Source of the DNA: Parvularculaceae bacterium
GTDB lineage: Bacteria; Pseudomonadota; Alphaproteobacteria; Caulobacterales; Parvularculaceae
Reading direction: 5' to 3'
Assembly: GCA_020446945.1 (NCBI GenBank)
Contig: JAGRDS010000011.1
Span: 1-64,000 of the forward strand
DNA length: 64,000 nucleotides
In this document: one piece after another, positions 17,946 to 25,665 of the stretch
Position numbering within the stretch: the first letter of the stretch is position 1
Layout: each line of letters begins with the position of its first letter
The notes under the pieces: model-generated
Told to the model about the DNA's origin: nothing
The model's database searches: none
Seen by the model: only the letters and a program-made list of their open reading frames with translations
Made by a program: the position numbers and the translations under genes

Positions 17946-19499
17946 TCAGTTGACAGAAGTGTCGATGACTTTTGCGCTCGCAATCAGAATATTCAATCGC
18001 AAAGTCAGAAAATTTCGGGCCGCCCTGACGCCGGAGTTTTCCGCAACAAGCGATACATCGCGCAGCCCCGCATCGTTCGGCCAATCGGGACCGTCCGGCG
18101 ACGATGGCGCGCCCGTTCGGGCGAAAGAAATCAGGTATCCGGAAAGTTTGGCGGCGATCGCCTTGTCGGCGGGCGTGTAGTCCGCCGCGCCGGCGCCGAT
18201 ATAGTCGAGCGTGTCGAGCAGGAACGCGACGTCATAACCGTGCGGCGCGCCCTGCATCAGCGCCGGCCGGTCTTTCTCGGCGACATAATCGAAATAATAC
18301 CGCCAGGTCGGCGCCCGCTTCGCGTGATTGTCGGCGACCCATCTCGGGTTCATAGTAAAGACAATGTCGCGCAGCGCCTGGCGCGCGCGTTCTTCCTTCG
18401 TCAGGTTCGGATAAAGAAGTTTCAGGCCGACGTCGGCGGCGCCGAGTTGTTCTATCACTTCGGCGGGATCGACACCGAAGGCGGGGATGACGCTGGCGTC
18501 ATCGCTCGTGCTTCCCATTATAAGGGGAACCGGCGCTTCGTCTCCATTGCGGAAAACTTCGGCGATCGGTTTCGGCGTCATGGTGTCGCCTGCGATCGGC
18601 GTCGGACCGAGTGCGGCCGCCGGATCGTCAATCTCCGCGAACATGTGCGCCGGAATGCGCTGCAATTCCTCCAGCGAGGCTTTTGCGCCGTCAAGACCGA
18701 CGGCGCGCGCGACGGCCGCCGCGACTTCACCCGCTTTTTCCCGCGATGCATCGGGCAGCACATAGGCGCTCATGGCGACGCCTTTATGGAAAAGTCCGCG
18801 CGACAATGGCGAGGCAATATGCGCCATAACGCTTTTTGCGCCGGCCGATTGCCCCATAATCGTAACATTGGACGGATCGCCCCCGAAATTCGCGATATTC
18901 GCCTGCACCCATTCAAGCGCGGCGACCTGGTCGAGAAGGCCGAAATTCATCGCCCCGCCATTGCGGCTCACGGTCGATGGATGCGCAAAAAATCCGAGCG
19001 CGCCGAGGCGGTAATTGATGCTGACAAAAACCACGCCCTTTTTCGCGGATGGCGCGCCGGAATATCCCTTGACGCCGCCGGAACCGAACACAAAACCGCC
19101 GCCGTGAATCCATACGACGACCGGCAGCTTCGCATTCCGGTCAAGTTTCGGCGTCCAGATATTGAGGAAAAGACAGTCTTCACTGATCGGTCCGGGGTCG
19201 CCGCCATTGGCCGCGGACAGGGCGGGGTTCTGGATGCAGGCGGCGCCGATCTTTTTCGCCATGCGCACGCCTCGCCATGACTTGACCGGCGCCGGCGGCG
19301 CCCAGCGCCGCGCGCCGACCGGCGCTGCGGCGTAGGGAACGCCCCTGAACGTAAAAACACCGTCTTCGCGCATACCCTTTATCTTGCCGCCGCTGACGCG
19401 CACGACCGGATCGGCCGGTCCGCTTTCCGCGCCCGCGGGCGGGGCGAGCGCGAATGCTGCGGCGGCGAGCGCCATGAGGAGCGGAAAGCGCCGCGCCAT
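17946..19499 (-). CDS. Secreted type-B carboxylesterase
   Basis: From ATG 19499 this is a 517-residue carboxylesterase with a signal peptide ending near PAGAES. It carries the family marks: FRGVPYAAAPVGARRWAPP early, EDCLFLNIWTP (107-117), oxyanion HGGG (132-135), nucleophile elbow GQSAG with Ser218, and the likely catalytic His420 in APHGYDVAF. The acid is probably in GSTSDDAS (333-334), an Asp where many members have Glu. It would hydrolyse carboxylic esters in the periplasm. It starts five bases after the stop of the upstream lipoprotein gene and sits in one transcription unit with three lipoproteins. The substrate is unknown. Confidence 0.92.
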   Translation of the reverse strand: MARRFPLLMALAAAAFALAPPAGAESGPADPVVRVSGGKIKGMREDGVFTFRGVPYAAAPVGARRWAPPAPVKSWRGVRMAKKIGAACIQNPALSAANGGDPGPISEDCLFLNIWTPKLDRNAKLPVVVWIHGGGFVFGSGGVKGYSGAPSAKKGVVFVSINYRLGALGFFAHPSTVSRNGGAMNFGLLDQVAALEWVQANIANFGGDPSNVTIMGQSAGAKSVMAHIASPLSRGLFHKGVAMSAYVLPDASREKAGEVAAAVARAVGLDGAKASLEELQRIPAHMFAEIDDPAAALGPTPIAGDTMTPKPIAEVFRNGDEAPVPLIMGSTSDDASVIPAFGVDPAEVIEQLGAADVGLKLLYPNLTKEERARQALRDIVFTMNPRWVADNHAKRAPTWRYYFDYVAEKDRPALMQGAPHGYDVAFLLDTLDYIGAGAADYTPADKAIAAKLSGYLISFARTGAPSSPDGPDWPNDAGLRDVSLVAENSGVRAARNFLTLRLNILIASAKVIDTSVN

Positions 19500-19504
19500 C
19501 GCGG

Positions 19505-19918
19505 CTAACGCGCGGGGCACAGCATCTCCCCCTTGATGCGAGAGAATGTTCTGGTCGCTTCTTCGTTTGAAAGCGTCAGAACCAGAGTCAGCTTTTCGTC
19601 GGTCAGGTCTTTAATGTGCGCCGGGATTTCCGCCATATCCTCAGTCCAGATGAGCGTTGTTTCACCCGTCGCGCGCCACTCGGCGATGCGGTAGGTTTCA
19701 AAACAGGAATCCATGACAAGCGTTCCGTCAGCCAGAAATATGCGAAAGGATCCGGGCGCGGCGGCGGGATCGTCCAGCGCCCAGGCGATGTTCGCAAATC
19801 TTTGCGTCGCAGCGCTCGCCGGCCCGTTTGCGGCGGCGTTTTCTTCCGGCGCCTCGCCGCCCCCTTGCGCGCAAGCCGAAACCGCAAGGCCGAGTGAAAT
19901 GATAGCGTGACGCAGCAT
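19505..19918 (-). CDS. Hypothetical lipoprotein
   Basis: This is a 137-residue protein with a lipoprotein-type start (MLRHAIISLGLAVSAC) and an AAGGAC ribosome-binding site. The domain after a Gly/Ala/Glu spacer contains WALDDPAAAPGSFRIFLADG, then a stretch of alternating strands and a C-terminal MLCPAR, with one further cysteine (MDSCFE) that could pair with it. The beta-rich pattern recalls small lipocalin-like or META-like envelope domains, but I cannot name a family. It lies between the YbaY-MliC lipoprotein (15 bases) and the carboxylesterase (five bases), so all three are probably co-transcribed. Confidence 0.78.
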   Translation of the reverse strand: MLRHAIISLGLAVSACAQGGGEAPEENAAANGPASAATQRFANIAWALDDPAAAPGSFRIFLADGTLVMDSCFETYRIAEWRATGETTLIWTEDMAEIPAHIKDLTDEKLTLVLTLSNEEATRTFSRIKGEMLCPAR

Positions 19919-19933
19919 CAGTCTGTGTCCTTC

Positions 19934-20761
19934 CTATTTGCCGGCGCATAAGAGGGGTGCGGCGCGCCCGCGTGCGAATGCGACTTCGCCGCTCTTGACG
20001 AAAAGCGTCATCTCGCCGTTTGAAAACGATTTCTCGTCGGTTTCGCCGGGGGGCGTCATCAACGGTAACAGGCGAGTCGACGTGTCCGCAAATGTGACAA
20101 AGGCGCCGCCGGCCTCGATTGCGACCAGCAGCGCTTCGCCGCCGCAGTCAAAGCGATCTTGAGGCGGGGTGATCATCATGCCGTCAGCGCCCGAACCGTC
20201 AGCGCCCGCACCGATCGCGCTCCTACCGACTGCGCCCGCACCGCCCGCAACCGGGCCGCCCGCTTCGTCGCGCACTGCCGAAATCTGTTGCAGGCGCACA
20301 TTCATCGGCGTTTGCGTATCAACCGGCGTGTGCGTTGTCGTCATGTATAACAACCTGTCGCCGGAAAATACCTGCGCGAATATTGCGATCCGGGCATTAG
20401 GCGCGATCGCCGCGCGCGGCGCGCTTATATTGAATTCAGCCGGCAGACGTTCGATCGGCATTTCGTCGCGTGCAAGAATTCGCGCGGCGACATCGACCAT
20501 GGAAACGTCGCGAATCTGGATGCGTAGGGCCGCGTCCGACGGCAAGGCGACATCGTGTTCCGCCAGAAGCGTTCCGCGCACGACCAATTGCGCCGCCGCA
20601 CCCGGTTCCTCCGCTGGCGAGGTCTCGTCGTGCGCTGTCGCGTTTGCGATGTCGGCCTGGATGGGCGTCGGTGCGGCGGGCGTTCGCGCATCATCGCTTC
20701 GCCTGGAACACGCCGTGACGCAAAGGGCGCATAGCGCTATCGCGATCATCGGATCTCGCAT
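19934..20761 (-). CDS. YbaY-MliC fusion lipoprotein
   Basis: This 275-residue lipoprotein (MIAIALCALCVTAC, lipobox VTAC, GGGAGG ribosome-binding site) joins two known envelope domains. Residues about 58-160 read as the YbaY/pilotin-like domain: VVRGTLLAEHDVALPSDAAL, then IQIRDVSMVD, IPNARI-like strands and LLYMTTTHTPVDTQ. Residues about 202-273 resemble MliC, the membrane-bound inhibitor of c-type lysozyme: FDCGGEALLVAIEAGGAFVT, then FSNGEMTLFVKSGEVAFARG and a terminal Cys. Between them lies a Gly/Ala/Asp linker built from five-residue repeats. MliC proteins protect peptidoglycan from host or competitor lysozyme. The YbaY role is unclear, with envelope assembly likely. First gene of the secreted-protein operon. 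Confidence 0.8.
   Translation of the reverse strand: MRDPMIAIALCALCVTACSRRSDDARTPAAPTPIQADIANATAHDETSPAEEPGAAAQLVVRGTLLAEHDVALPSDAALRIQIRDVSMVDVAARILARDEMPIERLPAEFNISAPRAAIAPNARIAIFAQVFSGDRLLYMTTTHTPVDTQTPMNVRLQQISAVRDEAGGPVAGGAGAVGRSAIGAGADGSGADGMMITPPQDRFDCGGEALLVAIEAGGAFVTFADTSTRLLPLMTPPGETDEKSFSNGEMTLFVKSGEVAFARGRAAPLLCAGK
20181..20255. repeat. 15-bp tandem repeat in lipoprotein linker
   Basis: Five consecutive 15-base units start at 20181, 20196, 20211, 20226 and 20241. The first two differ at one base and the others are diverged. The repeat is in frame and encodes pentapeptides such as SGADG, AGADG and AGAVG between the YbaY and MliC domains, so copy-number change would alter linker length without a frameshift. 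Confidence 0.8.
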
Positions 20762-21084
20762 GAGCGCGCCGCCTCCCCACGGTCGCCGGATACGCCGCCG
20801 TCGCGAAACCGGCGGCAGGCGCTTATCAAGATGGACAATCCGTCGCAGTTGTCAACAAATCCGGTCGCTGAACGATTCGCAACCTTCGGCGTTGAGATCA
20901 GGTTTATGCACCGCCCGTCACCGCGATGTTGAACGGAATCAGGATTTGGTTTCGCGAAAGGGGCGCGCAGATTGACGGCGCGTTAGATCGCGTCAAAATC
21001 CAAGGTGCCAGTCAGGCCTTTGCCGCGCGCAGGTTTTGTTGGTAGGAAACGCACGCAATTCTGGCAAACAGGACGTTTCCGCGA
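20762..21084. other. Divergent intergenic region, lipoprotein operon / ccmF
   Basis: These 323 bases hold no convincing gene. TTGACG at 20972-20977 could be a -35 element for ccmF, and it is mirrored by CGTCAA at 20991-20996, forming an imperfect inverted repeat; a good -10 is not visible. ccmE, which commonly precedes ccmF, is absent. Promoters for both divergent units are expected here. Confidence 0.5.
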
Positions 21085-23067
21085 ATGCTCGCCGAACTCG
21101 GTCAATTCACGCTCATTCTCGCGTTTCTCGCCGCGATCATCCAGGCGCTGTTTCCCTTTGTCGGGCTGATGCAGCGCGATGACGGTTTGAGGGCGATCGC
21201 CCGATCGGCGGCGCTGGCGCAGGGGGCGCTTGTCGTTTCGGCGTTCGCCTGTCTCATGGCGCTGCACGCGACATCCGATTTTTCGGTCGCGAATGTCGTT
21301 GAGAATTCCCATTCCGCCAAACCGTTTGTCTACAAGCTGAGCGGCGTTTGGGGGAACCACGAAGGCTCGATGCTATTATGGGTCCTTATTCTTTCTCTCT
21401 ACGGCGCGACGGCGGCCCGCTTCAGCCGAAACCGCCGATCGTCGCTGACGTCAACCGCGCTCGCGGTTCAGGGCGCGGTGGCGGCTGCGTTCATCGCCTT
21501 TATCCTTTTTACGTCGAACCCGTTTGAACGGATATTTCCGCCGCCGGCCGATGGCGCCGATCTCAATCCGCTTTTACAGGATCCCGGTCTCGCGGTTCAT
21601 CCGCCGTTTCTTTATCTCGGCTATGTCGGTTTCTCGATAACTTTCGCCTATGCGATCGCCGGCCTTATCGAGCGCCGCATCGACGCGGACTGGGCGCGCA
21701 CCGTCCGCCCCTGGGCGCTCGCGGCGTGGATGTTCCTGACGATCGGAATCGCGCTGGGTTCCTGGTGGGCTTATTACGAGCTCGGCTGGGGCGGCTTCTG
21801 GGCCTGGGATCCCGTTGAGAACGCCTCCTTCATGCCATGGCTCGCCGGAACGGCGTTCCTGCATTCGGTGCGCGTCGTCGAAAAACGCGAAGCTCTAAAG
21901 GTGTGGACGGTGCTGCTCGCGATTTTGGCGTTTTCGCTCAGCCTGATCGGGACTTTTCTGGTGCGTTCGGGCATTCTCACATCCGTTCACGCTTTCGCAG
22001 TCGATCCCGCACGCGGCGTTTTCATTCTCGCCATACTTTCCGCCGTCATTGGCGGCTCATTCGCTCTTTTCGCCGTTCGCGGCGCATTGCTTAAATCGAC
22101 ATCGACGTTCCAGCCCGTTAGCCGGGAGGGCGCCATTCTGCTCAACAATGTTCTGTTGATGACAGCCTGCGGCACCGTTTTTATCGGAACATTTTATCCG
22201 CTTTTCGTGGATATCGTCAGCGGCGAGAGGATTTCGGTCGGCCCGCCCTTTTTTAATGCGACTTTTCTTCCCATCATCGCGTTGCTGCTTTTCGTATTGG
22301 CGCCGGGCGCGGCGCTAGCGTGGAAACGCGGCGATCTGAAAAGGGCCTGCGCGCAATTCTGGACGGCCGCCATTGCAGGATGCGCGTTTTTTGCGATCGC
22401 CGCATGGCTCACCTGGCCCAAACCCGTTGCGGCGGCGTTCGGCGCCGGGCTTGCGGTCTGGGTTTTTGCGGCGACGCTTGCCGATCTTTCATCACGAATA
22501 AAGCTCGGCGACGGTCCCTTGTCGGCGGCGTATGCGCGGCTCAAGGCTCTGCCGCCTTCATATGCCGGAATGATTGTCGCGCATATCGGTCTCGCTATCG
22601 TCGCACTCGGCGTATTGGGCGCGGGCGTATGGCGGACCGAGGCTGTGCAACTGATGAACACGGGCGACGTCATTCGCGTCGGCGCCTATGACGCGCGCCT
22701 GATCGACGTCGCTGACTTCGCCGGACCGAATTTCGCCGCCGAACATGCTGTATTCAGAATCGAAAAAAACGGTGCGGCGATCCGCGAACTGATTGCGGAG
22801 CGCCGGTTTTATCCCGTGCGCGGAATGCAAACGACCGAAGCCGGCATCTGGACGACGCTCGCCGGGGACGTCTATTTGACGCTCGGCGAAAGGACGGCCG
22901 GCGCCGGCTGGGCGGTGCGCGCCTATTATCACCCTCTTGTCGCGCTGCTCTGGTTCGGGGCCGGCGTGATGGCGTTCGGCGGGATCCTGGCTGGTTTTGA
23001 TCGCCTTCCGACGCGGCGGCGCGTCGGCGCGCCGCAAAAAGCCGCAGTTCTCGGAGCCGCGACGTGA
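21085..23067 (+). CDS. ccmF: Cytochrome c maturation heme lyase subunit CcmF
   Basis: This 660-residue polytopic membrane protein is CcmF. The WWD heme-handling motif lies at residues 227-246 (WWAYYELGWGGFWAWDPVEN), preceded by HPPFLYLGYVGF with a conserved His at 172, and GNHEGSMLLW at 90-99 is also typical. With CcmH/CcmI it forms the system I synthetase that takes heme from holo-CcmE and attaches it to apocytochrome CXXCH motifs in the periplasm. It is the first gene of the set ccmF-ccmG-ccmH-ccmI and overlaps ccmG by four bases. ccmE is not next to it, so it must be encoded elsewhere. Confidence 0.97.
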   Translation: MLAELGQFTLILAFLAAIIQALFPFVGLMQRDDGLRAIARSAALAQGALVVSAFACLMALHATSDFSVANVVENSHSAKPFVYKLSGVWGNHEGSMLLWVLILSLYGATAARFSRNRRSSLTSTALAVQGAVAAAFIAFILFTSNPFERIFPPPADGADLNPLLQDPGLAVHPPFLYLGYVGFSITFAYAIAGLIERRIDADWARTVRPWALAAWMFLTIGIALGSWWAYYELGWGGFWAWDPVENASFMPWLAGTAFLHSVRVVEKREALKVWTVLLAILAFSLSLIGTFLVRSGILTSVHAFAVDPARGVFILAILSAVIGGSFALFAVRGALLKSTSTFQPVSREGAILLNNVLLMTACGTVFIGTFYPLFVDIVSGERISVGPPFFNATFLPIIALLLFVLAPGAALAWKRGDLKRACAQFWTAAIAGCAFFAIAAWLTWPKPVAAAFGAGLAVWVFAATLADLSSRIKLGDGPLSAAYARLKALPPSYAGMIVAHIGLAIVALGVLGAGVWRTEAVQLMNTGDVIRVGAYDARLIDVADFAGPNFAAEHAVFRIEKNGAAIRELIAERRFYPVRGMQTTEAGIWTTLAGDVYLTLGERTAGAGWAVRAYYHPLVALLWFGAGVMAFGGILAGFDRLPTRRRVGAPQKAAVLGAAT

Positions 23068-23630
23068 AGCGGTTTTTCCTTCTGGCGCCGCTTGCGCTCT
23101 TTATTGTTCTCGGCGGCTATTTCGTCGCCGGGCTAAAGCGCGACCCGATGCGTATTCCCTCAGTCCTGATCGACCGGCCTTTGCCGGCGATCGAACTTGA
23201 CGCGATAGAAGGTTTTGAAAAAGGGTTTTCATCGCGCGACATCGAAGGCGAGGTCGCGCTTGTAAATATTTTCGGATCCTGGTGCGCGAGCTGCGTCATA
23301 GAACACCCGATGCTGATGGAGATCGCGGCGAGCGGCGAAGTCGTTATCGTCGGCATAGACTGGAAGGATCCGAAAGGAGCGGGCGCGCTCTGGCTCAGGA
23401 AGAACGGCAATCCTTATCATTTTGTCGGCGATGACGCGGCGGGCCGAACGGCGATCGATCTTGGCGTCACGGGTGCGCCGGAAACCTTCGTCGTGGATGC
23501 AAACGGGCGGATTAGATACAAACATGTCGGCCCGGTCACGCCCGAAGTCTGGCGATATCAATTACGCCCGCTCGTTCGGCAATTGAAAGAACTGGAATAC
23601 GATGTCGAGGACGACGATGTCGAGGGCTAG
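23064..23630 (+). CDS. ccmG: Thiol:disulfide oxidoreductase CcmG/DsbE
   Basis: This 188-residue protein is anchored by one N-terminal helix (FFLLAPLALFIVLGGYFVAG) and has a periplasmic thioredoxin fold with the active site WCASC (Cys74 and Cys77). The fold also shows the cis-Pro region GAPETFVVD, and GVTGAPETF marks the DsbE/CcmG group. It keeps apocytochrome cysteines reduced before heme ligation, receiving electrons from CcdA or DsbD. ATG overlaps the ccmF stop. The C-terminus ends in an acidic tail (VEDDDVEG) that is overlapped by the ccmH start. Confidence 0.96.
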   Translation: MKRFFLLAPLALFIVLGGYFVAGLKRDPMRIPSVLIDRPLPAIELDAIEGFEKGFSSRDIEGEVALVNIFGSWCASCVIEHPMLMEIAASGEVVIVGIDWKDPKGAGALWLRKNGNPYHFVGDDAAGRTAIDLGVTGAPETFVVDANGRIRYKHVGPVTPEVWRYQLRPLVRQLKELEYDVEDDDVEG

Positions 23631-24129
23631 GCTTCTCGCGCTCATACTGGTTTTCCTTTCGGCCGCGCCGGCGGGCCAGGCGGTCGAACCTGACGAAATA
23701 CTGGCCAACGGCGCGCTCGAAGCGCGCGCCCGCACTATCAGCCGCGAACTGCGATGCGTCGTGTGTCAAAGTCAAAGCATTGACGATTCGAATGCGCCGC
23801 TGGCGAAAGACATGCGCATCATCGTGCGCGAACGCCTGGTCGCGGGCGACAGCGACGATCAGGTGCTGAAATTTATGGTCGATCGCTACGGCGACTATGT
23901 ACTCCTGAAGCCGCCCGTTCAGAGGAATACGATATTTCTCTGGATGGCGCCGGTAATCATATTCCTGATCGCGTCCGGCGCCGCAGGCGCCTATCTGGTC
24001 GGCGTGAAGCGGGCCGATGATTTGGCCGGCGACGATCCGTCGGACGACTGGGACGGCGACGAGCCGCGCGACAGAGCGGACAGCGCGCCGCGCGATAACG
24101 TCGCGAAAGCAAGCAAACAAGAGAGTTGA
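23602..24129 (+). CDS. ccmH: Cytochrome c maturation protein CcmH
   Basis: This protein of 175 residues (170 if ATG 23617 is used) has a signal sequence (LLALILVFLSAAPAGQA) and a three-helix periplasmic domain with the redox motif LRCVVCQ (Cys52, Cys55). The conserved GDSDDQVLKFMVDRYGDYVL follows, then one C-terminal membrane helix (LWMAPVIIFLIASGAAGAYL). It reduces or holds the apocytochrome cysteines with CcmG. The tail after the helix is very acidic and longer than in short CcmH proteins. It overlaps ccmG by 29 bases and is separated by one base from ccmI, so the two halves of an E. coli-type CcmH are separate genes here. Confidence 0.95.
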   Translation: MSRTTMSRARLLALILVFLSAAPAGQAVEPDEILANGALEARARTISRELRCVVCQSQSIDDSNAPLAKDMRIIVRERLVAGDSDDQVLKFMVDRYGDYVLLKPPVQRNTIFLWMAPVIIFLIASGAAGAYLVGVKRADDLAGDDPSDDWDGDEPRDRADSAPRDNVAKASKQES

Positions 24130-24130
24130 C

Positions 24131-25435
24131 GTGACGGTATTCTGGCTCGTCGTTTTGTCGGTATCGCTGTGTGCGATCATCATTATCGGCTATCCTCTGT
24201 TGAGGCCGCGCGCCAAATCGCAGGCGCTGCGCGAACCCGCCGAAAGCGAGGCCCTTCCGGCGAATGGGGCGGATGGCGGAACGCGCGCGCCGCGTATTTC
24301 CCGCGCCGGACGCATTGCGGCGTTCGCTGCAATCGGTGTCGCGCCGCTCGCCGCCGTGCTGATTTATTTGCAGATTGGCGCGCCGCAGGCGCTGAACGCC
24401 GCGCGCCTGTCGCAATCGCCGACGTCGGCCGGCGCGGTAGAAAAAGCGATCGCAACGCTTGAAGCAAAGGCTGAAGCCTCGCCCGGCGATTTCGGCGTCT
24501 GGATGGATCTCGGCGATGCATACGCCGCCGCGAACCGGCCCGCGAATGCGGCGACAGCCTATGGGCGCGCAGTAGAAATAGACGGCGCGAACGCCGCCGC
24601 CTTGTCGGCGCTTGGCGAGGCGCTGGTCGTCAAATCCGGCGGCGTTGTGACGATGGAGGCGCGCGAGGCGTTTTCACATACTCTCAAAATTGAGCCGGAA
24701 GACCCGCGCGCGCGGTATTTTCTCGCAGAAGAGCGTTTTCAGGTGGGCGCCATTGATGAGGCCGCGAAAGCATGGGCGGCGTTGCTGAACGATGCGCCCG
24801 CCGGCGCGCCGTGGTTCGATGCGGTTGCAGCGCGATTGCGCGACGCGGCGGCGCAGGCGCAAATCGCAGTTTCCGATCTCGGACTTGATGAGCGCGCGAC
24901 CAGCCGGCTGGAGGCGTCGGCGTCCGGCGCCGCGCAAGGCGTCGGCGCGCCGAATTCCGAACAGATGGCCGCGATCGCCGCACTGCCGGACAGCGAGCGT
25001 CGTCAGATGATCGAAAACATGGTCGATCAATTATCCGCGCGTCTTAAATCCGATCCCGACAATCCGGAGGGATTGCGCATGCTCGCACGATCCTATCGCG
25101 TCCTCGGGCGCGCCGATGAAAGTGTCGAAACCTGGCGCAAATTCGTTCAGCGTTATGACGCCGGCTGGGAGGATTGGCGCGAATATGCTTTCGCATTGAT
25201 AGAAAGCCGTCCGCAGGATGAACTTTCGGTTTCCACGGAACTCGAAAACACGCTGGAGAAAATTCGCTCGTTTGAGGCTGATGATCCGCTGGCGCTTTAC
25301 TATCTTGGCTTTGCAGCGCGCGGCAGAGGCGACAAGGCGGCGGCGGTGACCCTTTGGACCCGGTTGGAGGAAACGCTGCCGGCCGATGCGCCGATCGCTT
25401 CCTCGTTGAGGGCGCTGATCGAAGAAACAAGGTGA
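24131..25435 (+). CDS. ccmI: Cytochrome c maturation TPR protein CcmI
   Basis: A 434-residue protein read from GTG 24131, one base after the ccmH stop. The frame is open further left but runs inside ccmH. Two N-terminal membrane helices (FWLVVLSVSLCAIIIIGYPL and AAFAAIGVAPLAAVLIYLQI) flank a cytoplasmic loop, as in CcmI. They are followed by a periplasmic TPR region with repeats near 135-200 (WMDLGDAYAAANRPANAATA, YGRAVEIDGANAAALSALGE) and a C-terminal TPR-like part. CcmI binds the C-termini of apocytochromes and delivers them to CcmFH. It is the last gene of the operon. Confidence 0.93.
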   Translation: MTVFWLVVLSVSLCAIIIIGYPLLRPRAKSQALREPAESEALPANGADGGTRAPRISRAGRIAAFAAIGVAPLAAVLIYLQIGAPQALNAARLSQSPTSAGAVEKAIATLEAKAEASPGDFGVWMDLGDAYAAANRPANAATAYGRAVEIDGANAAALSALGEALVVKSGGVVTMEAREAFSHTLKIEPEDPRARYFLAEERFQVGAIDEAAKAWAALLNDAPAGAPWFDAVAARLRDAAAQAQIAVSDLGLDERATSRLEASASGAAQGVGAPNSEQMAAIAALPDSERRQMIENMVDQLSARLKSDPDNPEGLRMLARSYRVLGRADESVETWRKFVQRYDAGWEDWREYAFALIESRPQDELSVSTELENTLEKIRSFEADDPLALYYLGFAARGRGDKAAAVTLWTRLEETLPADAPIASSLRALIEETR

Positions 25436-25563
25436 CTCCAGCCCCCTTGGAAACTGCGCCGGCGCCGAATTCCGCCCAGGTCGCAAATTGATCCATTGGC
25501 TTGCGGTTGAATTCCGCCGCGGCGACCCGCTTAAAAATGAGATCACATATTGCGCTTAACGAT

Positions 25564-25588
25564 GCGGGCGCCGTATTAATTCGCCCGC
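25564..25588. repeat. Inverted repeat downstream of ccmI
   Basis: GCGGGCG (25564-25570) and CGCCCGC (25582-25588) form a 7-bp GC stem with an AT-rich 11-base loop. No T-run follows on either strand, so it is at best a weak or factor-assisted terminator for the ccm operon or an operator for the gene starting at 25666. Confidence 0.4.
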
Positions 25589-25665
25589 AAACGCTTCGGC
25601 GGCGGGCTTTTCGGCTCTGCGCTGCGATGCCCTGAGGTCGCGAAAATAACATCAACGGGAATTCG

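Noticed and set aside
17919..19280. Long open frame antisense to the carboxylesterase (453 codons)
   Set aside because: The composition is Arg-heavy with no recognisable motif; the opposite strand encodes a complete esterase.
20181..20255. CRISPR-like repeat
   Set aside because: Units are 15 bases, contiguous without spacers and in frame within a lipoprotein gene; it is a coding tandem repeat.
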